DNA from: CAYMOV01 sp964392085
GTDB taxonomy: Bacteria > Oederibacteriota > Muellerivitia > Muellerivitales > Muellerivitaceae
Assembly: GCA_964392085.1 (NCBI GenBank)
Contig: CAYMOV010000019.1
Location: 1-38,267, forward strand
Reading direction: 5' to 3'
Length of the DNA: 38,267 nt
This document shows positions 7,798 through 13,250 of this stretch, piece after piece. Positions within the stretch are counted from its first letter, which is position 1, and every line of letters starts with the position of its first letter. The position numbers and the translations under genes are program-made. The notes beneath the pieces were generated by a model, which saw nothing but the letters and a program-made list of their open reading frames with translations, made no database searches and was not told the DNA's origin.

Positions 7798-9258
7798 TTA
7801 CTTGGTTCCCACAGTCCCGTTCACGTCCTCCGGACCCGCCGTAGGCGACGGGGCGGGAACGAAACTCCTCGACGCCGGTTCTCCCGGATCCGCCTCGACC
7901 GGAGTGCCCTTCGCATCCGGATCCGTGGTATTCAAGTCCGCCGGGGTCGCTTTGACCGTCGGCTCCTGTGTTTCCCCAACCGTCGGGGTGGAGGCAACCC
8001 CGGGAGTGGTCTGGACCCGCGCGGCGGCGGGGCTTGGGGTCGGGTCGCCCGCCGTTTCCACGAGGTCCCTCAGGCCCGCCAGGTGGGAGTTGACCACCTC
8101 GGCCCGGATCTGGATGTCCTCCGTCTTCAGGCTGGCGTAGGTCTGCCGGGCCAGCATCAGGTCGGCGAAGGCCAGCCTTCCGCGCTTGTAGGCCTCCACG
8201 GCGCTTTCCCGCATGGTTTCGGCCAGGAGCAGGTCCCGGTCCTTCAATTGGAGGAAACGGACCTTGCTGCGGCGGTAATCGAGGGCACCCGCCTCCTGGT
8301 TCGAGTTGTCCTGCACCAACTGAAGCTTGGCCGTTTCCTTGTCGACGGTGGCCTGGTTCCTCCCCCGGCGAGCCTCCGCGGCCTCCCGGAAGGGAAACAG
8401 GATGGGCACGGTCAGGCCGATGGTGTAGCTGTTGTCGGTGGCCACGCTGAAGCTCGGGTCCGGCACCTGGGACCACCAAGCGACGCTGTGGTTGGCCGCC
8501 CCCAGGTCCACGGCGGCGGTATCCCGCAACTGGCTGGAAGTCAGGCTGCCGAGATCCCGTATGATCGAGTCGGGGACGTCGTCGGGCAGCTCGAACGACA
8601 CCGCCCGATCCGGGGGAATGTTCATCAACTTGGCGTAGAGCGCGACGGCCGTCCCCCACTGGTCTTGGGCGGCCTTCAGGTCGCGTTGGGCCTGGGTCAG
8701 CTGGAGTTCCGCGCTGATCTTCTGGGTCTGGTTGGAATGCCCGTGGGTGTACTGGAGCCGGATCGCGTCGGTGATGGTCTCCAGGTCCTGCACGTTCTCC
8801 CGCTGGAACTCCAGGCTGGCTTGGGCGGTGGCCCCGTTCATGTAGGACTGGGCGATGAGCACCGCCAGGTCGTACTTTTGGGCGGTCCACTCGGCCCGTT
8901 GCTGCCGGGCCGTGGCGGCGTCGAGCCGGGTGTAGGCCAGGCTCTTGAAGGGGAGGGGGTAGGTAATGGAGGCGCCCCAGACGGGGGTCGTTGCGTTCTT
9001 CAGGTCGCCGGAATATTGGAGCTGCGGCTCCTGGGGCAGGAACCTCCTCCACCGGTCCCCCGAATAGACCCCCGCCAGGGCCCGTTGGGCCTTCAGTTGG
9101 GGGGACTTTTCCCAAGTGGTCCGGATGGCCTGCTCCAGTGTCAGGGCCTGGGCCCCCGCCCCGCAGGCCGAGCCCAGGTACGCCAGGAGCAGCGCCCCCG
9201 CGAGTCTTGGGCGCAGGACGGCTAAGGCATGCTGTTGGACCTTGTCCACGATGTTCAT
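7798..9258 (-). CDS. TolC-family outer-membrane efflux channel
   Basis: A 486-residue protein with a signal peptide ending near GAGAQA, then LTLEQAIRTTWEKSPQLKAQ, the standard opening of the TolC/OEP repeat. It has long alpha-helical barrel segments and beta-barrel strands (SFSVATDNSYTIGLTVPILF). The repeat is present twice, as in the family. A Pro/Thr/Asp-rich tail of about 70 residues after residue ~415 is unusual and probably disordered. Start ATG 9258 begins the signal peptide; the frame is open 28 codons further upstream without a binding site. It is the first gene of the channel-adaptor-pump operon and is led by promoter site B. Confidence 0.85.
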   Translation of the reverse strand: MNIVDKVQQHALAVLRPRLAGALLLAYLGSACGAGAQALTLEQAIRTTWEKSPQLKAQRALAGVYSGDRWRRFLPQEPQLQYSGDLKNATTPVWGASITYPLPFKSLAYTRLDAATARQQRAEWTAQKYDLAVLIAQSYMNGATAQASLEFQRENVQDLETITDAIRLQYTHGHSNQTQKISAELQLTQAQRDLKAAQDQWGTAVALYAKLMNIPPDRAVSFELPDDVPDSIIRDLGSLTSSQLRDTAAVDLGAANHSVAWWSQVPDPSFSVATDNSYTIGLTVPILFPFREAAEARRGRNQATVDKETAKLQLVQDNSNQEAGALDYRRSKVRFLQLKDRDLLLAETMRESAVEAYKRGRLAFADLMLARQTYASLKTEDIQIRAEVVNSHLAGLRDLVETAGDPTPSPAAARVQTTPGVASTPTVGETQEPTVKATPADLNTTDPDAKGTPVEADPGEPASRSFVPAPSPTAGPEDVNGTVGTK

Positions 9259-9348
9259 CTTCGGAATTCCTAGCCGCGTGTCCGCCCACTCCGGCGTCAA
9301 TCCCCTACGGCGTTGTGGATTTTTCGAATGTGAAGTTTCCATGGCTGG

Positions 9349-9420
9349 ATATTACTTGGAGGGCCCGTCTGCATGCTGTTAGGAGGTTTATTCGGTCCGT
9401 TAGATATCCGTTTGTTAAGA
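9349..9420 (-). promoter_or_regulatory. Promoter of the RND operon with CTAACAG repeats (site B)
   Basis: Read on the minus strand, a -10 box TAATAT (9349-9354) is preceded by CCTAACAGCAT followed by a degenerate second half-site (GCAGAC), with the same 18-nt distance to the -10 as at sites C, E and F. Two more half-sites (CTAACG, TTAACA) lie upstream at 21- and 15-bp steps. No normal -35 is visible, as expected when an activator replaces it. The remainder of 9259-9490 is leader sequence. Confidence 0.6.
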
Positions 9421-9490
9421 AACCGTCATGAAAACCGTCGTGGCTCCCTCATGGAAGGGACGGAAGGCCCCATCCAAACCGGCATACGCC

Positions 9491-9838
9491 TCAATCCTTC
9501 GGGGACAGCGCTTGGGAACCCCTCTCACCCGTCCTGATCCGGACGGCCTCCAAAACCGGATAGATGAAGATCTTGCCGTCCCCAATTTCACCCTTACGGG
9601 TGGCCTGGACCAGGGCGGCGATGGCCTTCTCCACCCGGTCGTTCTCCAATACGATGGAAACCACGAGTTTCGGCAAAAGGCCCTCGACGCTTTGGCTGCG
9701 GTAGCCGTCGGTGGCTCCCTTTTGGGTGCCGTGTCCCTGCGCCTCCTGGACCGTCACCCCGGGGTACCCGAGCGCCTCCAATCCGGCCAACACGGCCCGG
9801 AGGGCGTTGGGCCGGACGATCGCCTCGATCCGCTTCAT
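9491..9838 (-). CDS. P-II family protein lacking the uridylylation tyrosine (P-II no. 3 of the trio)
   Basis: A 115-residue P-II trimer-type signal protein. It has the opening MKRIEAIVRP, the HGTQKG stretch with Gln39 that contacts 2-oxoglutarate in classical P-II, TRKGEIGDGKIF (the ATP-binding B-loop) and VRIRTGE. The T-loop reads GYRSQSVEGLLPK. It is one residue shorter than in GlnB, and position 51 is not Tyr, so uridylylation in the classical way is unlikely. ATG 9838 overlaps the stop of the upstream P-II gene (ATGA), so the two are translationally coupled. P-II variants linked to CBA-type metal efflux pumps have been described (the group called PII-NG). The position upstream of an RND operon fits that, but membership needs a tree. 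Confidence 0.88.
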   Translation of the reverse strand: MKRIEAIVRPNALRAVLAGLEALGYPGVTVQEAQGHGTQKGATDGYRSQSVEGLLPKLVVSIVLENDRVEKAIAALVQATRKGEIGDGKIFIYPVLEAVRIRTGERGSQALSPKD

Positions 9839-10257
9839 ACGTTTCCTTCCCGGGCCAGGACCGCGGTCCCCACCCGTTCGGGGCGGGTTCCGGACCTTTT
9901 CCGGCCGGCCGCCCGGTCCGATGAAACGGCCTTTTCCCCCTTTTCGCCCGTGCGGATCCGGATGGCTTCCTGGATCTCCGAGATGAAGATTTTCCCGTCG
10001 CCCTCCACCCCCGTCCTCGCCGCCGAGAGGATGGCCTCGACCACCCGATCCCGGTCCTTCTTCAGGAGGATGATCTCCATCCGGACCTTGGGGATGAACC
10101 GTTCGCGCATTTCCTGGGGCCAATAGGGGTGCAGGCCCCCTTGGCGCCCGTGTCCCGCCATTTCCGTCACCATCATCCCCGGGTACCCGATCCGCCGTAG
10201 TTTCTCGCAGACCGCTTCCAGGTTCTCGGGCCTGAGGACCGCCTCGATCTTAAGCAT
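9835..10257 (-). CDS. P-II family protein with divergent T-loop and C-terminal tail (P-II no. 2)
   Basis: A 140-residue P-II protein. The core MLKIEAVLRP, TRTGVEGDGKIF-type B-loop (ARTGVEGDGKIFISE) and IRIRTGEKGE are conserved. The T-loop is unlike GlnB: HGRQGGLHPYWPQEMRERFIPK, with no Tyr51 and Gly in place of Lys40. After the core comes a basic tail of about 30 residues (including AAGRKRSGTRPERVG) absent from ordinary P-II. ATG 10257 has GGAGG six bases upstream and is preferred to the in-frame ATG four codons earlier. It overlaps the next P-II gene by four bases. It may bind nucleotide and a different partner from GlnB; which one is unknown. Confidence 0.87.
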   Translation of the reverse strand: MLKIEAVLRPENLEAVCEKLRRIGYPGMMVTEMAGHGRQGGLHPYWPQEMRERFIPKVRMEIILLKKDRDRVVEAILSAARTGVEGDGKIFISEIQEAIRIRTGEKGEKAVSSDRAAGRKRSGTRPERVGTAVLAREGNV

Positions 10258-10287
10258 GGCACCCTCCACTCCACGGGCCGTGCCCGG

Positions 10288-10689
10288 TCAGACCCGGTCG
10301 AAAAGGTGGCCGACGGGTTGGCGCTCGGCCGGGCCCTGCGCGGTTTTTCCCGATAAGGCGCACTCACCCTCTTCCCCGGTGCTGATGCGGTAGGCCGCCT
10401 CGATGTTGTAGACGAAAACCTTCCCATCCCCGACCTTGCCGGTCTGGGCGCCCTTGAGGATGGCCCTCACCAGTTTCACCACGTCCTTGTCGGGGCAGAC
10501 GACCTCCAGCTTGAGCTTGGGGAGCAGTTCCACCTTGTACTCGCGGCCGCGCCATACCTGGGTGAAACCCTTTTGCGTTCCATGGCCCTCGACTTCGGTG
10601 ACCGTGATCCCCCCGTAGCCGGTGTCCGCCAGGGCCGCCTTGACATCGTCGAACTTCACCGGACGGATGATCGCCTCGATCTTCTTCAT
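10288..10689 (-). CDS. P-II nitrogen regulator with Tyr51 (P-II no. 1)
   Basis: A 133-residue classical-looking P-II protein. It has MKKIEAIIRP, HGTQKG with Gln39, T-loop REYKVELLPKLKLEVV with Tyr51 and Lys58, B-loop TGKVGDGKVFVYN and AYRISTGEEGE. These fit ATP/ADP and 2-oxoglutarate sensing with possible uridylylation. A C-terminal extension of about 20 residues (AQGPAERQPVGHLFDRV) is extra. It is first of three tandem P-II genes and follows the small secreted protein gene after 93 bp. No ammonium transporter or glutamine synthetase is in view, so its target may be local. The start ATG 10689 has a G-rich site just upstream. Confidence 0.9.
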   Translation of the reverse strand: MKKIEAIIRPVKFDDVKAALADTGYGGITVTEVEGHGTQKGFTQVWRGREYKVELLPKLKLEVVCPDKDVVKLVRAILKGAQTGKVGDGKVFVYNIEAAYRISTGEEGECALSGKTAQGPAERQPVGHLFDRV

Positions 10690-10782
10690 CCCCCACCCCC
10701 TCGGGCCTTGGCCGTTACCGTTGAATCCGGTTTCCCGGGACGGATGCGGTATCCGCCCCGGGGCCCGGCCCTGTTGACCGCT

Positions 10783-11127
10783 TCAGAACATATAGGGTTC
10801 ATACCTTTTGAGGTCGGCCTCCACGGCCCCCTTCAAGGTCGCGCAGGAAAGGACGATCCGTTTCCCGTTCGACAAGGCGACCACCGCCTCATGCTTCGGA
10901 TTGAGGGGTACGTTCGCCAGGACCGGACAGTACCGGTACCAGGCCCCGAGCGTGACATGGGAACCGGGGATGGCCGCCGTCTTCAGCAAACCCTTCGTCC
11001 CCACCTCGTAGGCCACCTGGACGCTCGCGATCGGGACGCCCGGCCCGACCGGCACCTGCCTGGCCCAACCCGGGAGCGAAGCTCCCAACGCCAACGCGGC
11101 CGCCGTCACGATTGTTTTCGTTTTCAT
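10783..11127 (-). CDS. Small secreted protein, unknown, heading the P-II operon
   Basis: A 114-residue protein with a clean signal peptide (MKTKTIVTAAALALGASLPG, then WARQ), so probably periplasmic. The mature part of about 90 residues holds two cysteines (in YRYCPV and VLSCATL) that could form a disulfide or bind a metal, and a beta-rich pattern. I do not recognise the family. ATG 11127 is chosen for AAGGAGG five bases upstream and the signal peptide; the frame is open 17 codons further up without either. It lies directly behind promoter site C and ahead of three P-II genes. Confidence 0.7.
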   Translation of the reverse strand: MKTKTIVTAAALALGASLPGWARQVPVGPGVPIASVQVAYEVGTKGLLKTAAIPGSHVTLGAWYRYCPVLANVPLNPKHEAVVALSNGKRIVLSCATLKGAVEADLKRYEPYMF

Positions 11128-11195
11128 GGGGTCCTCCTTGGGACCGACCTTCACTTCTGGTTTTAAGGACGGACGCATCTTCCGCCCCTGGTGAA

Positions 11196-11278
11196 AATAT
11201 AGTCCTGGGCCCGATTAGGTTGCTGTTAGAGGATGGTCCCTGGGTGTTATGGAAGGGTTTGTTAGGATCCCGTGTGAA
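11196..11278 (-). promoter_or_regulatory. Promoter of the secreted-protein/P-II operon (site C)
   Basis: On the minus strand, CTCTAACAGCAACCTAATC forms a direct repeat 11 bp apart, with the -10 box TATATT (11196-11201) 18 nt after the start of the second half. There is no usual -35. Further half-sites (ATAACA, CCTAACA) lie 21 and 25 bp upstream. The arrangement is nearly identical to site E before the porin. Confidence 0.75.
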
Positions 11279-11317
11279 TCTTGGTTTTGGGGCGTGGACC
11301 CCATGAACCGCGGGGTT

Positions 11318-11905
11318 TTAATCCTGGACCATCACGGCGGGGCCGCGGGCGGCGGCGAAAGGGGTCGAGAGCGAGTAAGGGCCGATAGGGGTGGGGCCGG
11401 TCGACCCGGCACCGGAATGGGTCTTCCAGGCGGAGATCTTCGACTCGGGGCAGAGAAGTTCCTCCAAGACCCGCTTCAAAAAATCCGGCCCGTGGGCTTC
11501 CTGGGCCAGTTTGACGAGGATATACCGCCGCATTTCGTTCATCTTCAGCCAATCCCGCGGGGAAAGGGTGAAACCCAAGTCCACGGCCATCCGATAGACC
11601 CGGTCGGGGATCCTGGCCGGGTTTTCCCACTCGTAGTTCTGGCGGAACAGCTGGTCGGGGTCCAGGACCGAGACCGGCTTTCCCAACTGCCTGAGGGCGT
11701 AAAGGACGAACATCCTGTAGCAATCCTTGTCCCGCTCGGTCTTCACCGGAAGCCGGCCCAGGAGGATCTGGACCTCTTGGGGAATGTGGTTCCAGGTCCC
11801 GGGGTTGACCTTCGCGCCGACGGTCGCCAGGCGGAATTGGGTGGAAAGCGGGATGGAGACGACCCCATCCCAAGAATCCTTTTCGAACCTGAACTTGAAG
11901 ACCAT
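11318..11905 (-). CDS. Nitrate reductase-associated family protein with internal duplication
   Basis: A 195-residue soluble protein. Residues 1-75 (FKFRFEKDSWDGVVSIPLST, then FRLATVGAKVNPGTWNHIP) match my recollection of the Nitr_red_assoc (NarM-like) family, known mainly in cyanobacteria near nitrate reductase genes. The region ~100-150 (RIPDRVYRMAVDLGFTLSPR, then DWLKMNE) repeats the same pattern, so the protein appears to carry two copies. A Gly/Pro/Ala-rich tail ends it. ATG 11905 has GGGAGGGG upstream; the open frame continues 16 codons further but lacks a site. No nitrate reductase lies in the window. The three nearby P-II genes give a loose nitrogen link. Family assignment is moderate. 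Confidence 0.6.
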   Translation of the reverse strand: MVFKFRFEKDSWDGVVSIPLSTQFRLATVGAKVNPGTWNHIPQEVQILLGRLPVKTERDKDCYRMFVLYALRQLGKPVSVLDPDQLFRQNYEWENPARIPDRVYRMAVDLGFTLSPRDWLKMNEMRRYILVKLAQEAHGPDFLKRVLEELLCPESKISAWKTHSGAGSTGPTPIGPYSLSTPFAAARGPAVMVQD

Positions 11906-11942
11906 GGTCCCCTCCCGCCATCGGGCGTTTTCCACTGGGTCC

Positions 11943-12012
11943 ATGGTATTCACAGCCGGATTAGGTTGCTGTTTGGATGGGGCGGGGAATCGTTAGGTCG
12001 GTGTTTGTTTGG
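11943..12012 (-). promoter_or_regulatory. Promoter of the nitrate-reductase-associated gene (site D)
   Basis: On the minus strand, CAAACAGCAACCTAATC is an 11-bp-spaced repeat pair, followed 17 nt after the start of the second half by TACCAT (11943-11948). Upstream half-sites CTAACG and CAAACA repeat the 21- and 15-bp steps seen at site B. The first half-site is weaker (AAACAG). Confidence 0.6.
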
Positions 12013-12018
12013 AAGGCG

Positions 12019-13227
12019 TTAGGGCCCGATGGGATAGGCGCAACGACAGCCGTGCTCATAGGCGTGGCCCGCGAAACCCTGGGCCCCGTCGGGCTTGTCC
12101 GGGTCCCAACCCATCCGGCGGGCCGACCTGAGGTCCCCGGGGCCGTTGGCGTAGGAACCTCCCCGGAGGACCCTTAGTTTTCCCTCCACCGGGCCCGTCG
12201 GGTTTCGCCCCGGGCTATTGGGGTAATATTCAGGGTCGTACCAATCCGCCGTCCATTCCCAAAGCTCGCCCGCCATGTCGTACAGGCCGTAGCCATTGGG
12301 CTTCATCCCCCCCACCGGCCAAGTCCGGTGGCTGGAGTTCCCGCCGAACCACGCGCAATCCCAGGCCCCCGATGGCTTTTTCCCCCAATAGAAATCCGTC
12401 TCCGCCCCCCCCCGCGCGGCTTTTTCCCATTCCGCCTCCGTGGGCAACCGCCCCCCCGACCACCTGCAATAGGCGTCCGCGTCCTTCGAAGTGAGGTTGA
12501 GGACCGGTCGGGGACCCCGTCCCCAATGGGGCGGGTTCTTGTATTGGAAGGTGCCGTCCGTGGGTGGGGTCCTCCCCGTCTCGCCGCAAAACCGGTCGTA
12601 CCGCTCGAACGTCGCCAGGGTCCGGTCCAGGTAAAAAGCGTCCACCCAAACCCGGTGCGGGGGCGCCTCTTCCGGACGGCCGTTGACCTGCCCCATGGTG
12701 AAGTACCCGGCCGGGATCAGGACCCGGGGAGTGCCGTCCTTGGCCTTGAGGGTGGGGGGAAGGTTCTTCGACCTCTCCAGTTCCAAGGCGTCTTCCCGGT
12801 CTTCCTCCCCCTTTTCCCGGGCGGTCTCCGACGCCGGGTCCCGGGCGGCCTCGACCGAGGAAGCGGCGCAGAGGATTTGGACCAACAGCAGGCGGACCTG
12901 GAACAGGTTCGGGGGGATGTTCCGGAATCCCTCCCCGGCCTTCCAGGTGATGCTTTTTCCCTTTCCCGGTTTAACGACGTGGACATCGCCGTAAAGCGCC
13001 GGGGGATCCGGAAAAAGCGTCCAGGTCTTGCCCTGGTCGGTGGAGGCCTGGACCATCACTTCGTGGGACCTATCCCCCGGGTCAAAAAGGTCATAGGTGA
13101 TGCGGACGGACTTGTTGGGCCCGTCCAGTTTGAAACGGATATGGGAGATCTCCTGCGGGTAGGCCGAGGCCGCGACCCCCAGGAACCAAGTCGCCAGGAG
13201 GATCCAGGCCCTTCGAGACGGATGCAT
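12019..13227 (-). CDS. Secreted formylglycine-generating-enzyme-like (SUMF1) domain protein
   Basis: A 402-residue protein. A signal peptide (residues 1-25) is followed by an Ig-like N-terminal half (ISHIRFKLDGPNKSVRITYD...) to about residue 150 and an FGE-sulfatase/SUMF1 domain from ~175 to the end. Domain marks are IPAGYFTMG, APPHRVWVDAFYLDRTLAT, GRLPTEAEWEKAARGG, GYGLYDMAGELWEWTADWYD and RVLRGGSYAN. The usual end GFRCA reads GCRCA here. True FGEs oxidise a sulfatase cysteine; many family members are only binding or structural. No sulfatase is nearby, so enzymatic activity is doubtful. ATG 13227 has GGAG seven bases upstream. It follows kdpD copy 1 by 23 bp and probably shares its transcript. 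Confidence 0.8.
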   Translation of the reverse strand: MHPSRRAWILLATWFLGVAASAYPQEISHIRFKLDGPNKSVRITYDLFDPGDRSHEVMVQASTDQGKTWTLFPDPPALYGDVHVVKPGKGKSITWKAGEGFRNIPPNLFQVRLLLVQILCAASSVEAARDPASETAREKGEEDREDALELERSKNLPPTLKAKDGTPRVLIPAGYFTMGQVNGRPEEAPPHRVWVDAFYLDRTLATFERYDRFCGETGRTPPTDGTFQYKNPPHWGRGPRPVLNLTSKDADAYCRWSGGRLPTEAEWEKAARGGAETDFYWGKKPSGAWDCAWFGGNSSHRTWPVGGMKPNGYGLYDMAGELWEWTADWYDPEYYPNSPGRNPTGPVEGKLRVLRGGSYANGPGDLRSARRMGWDPDKPDGAQGFAGHAYEHGCRCAYPIGP

Positions 13228-13250
13228 GGTCATCTCCTTTTCACGCGCTC

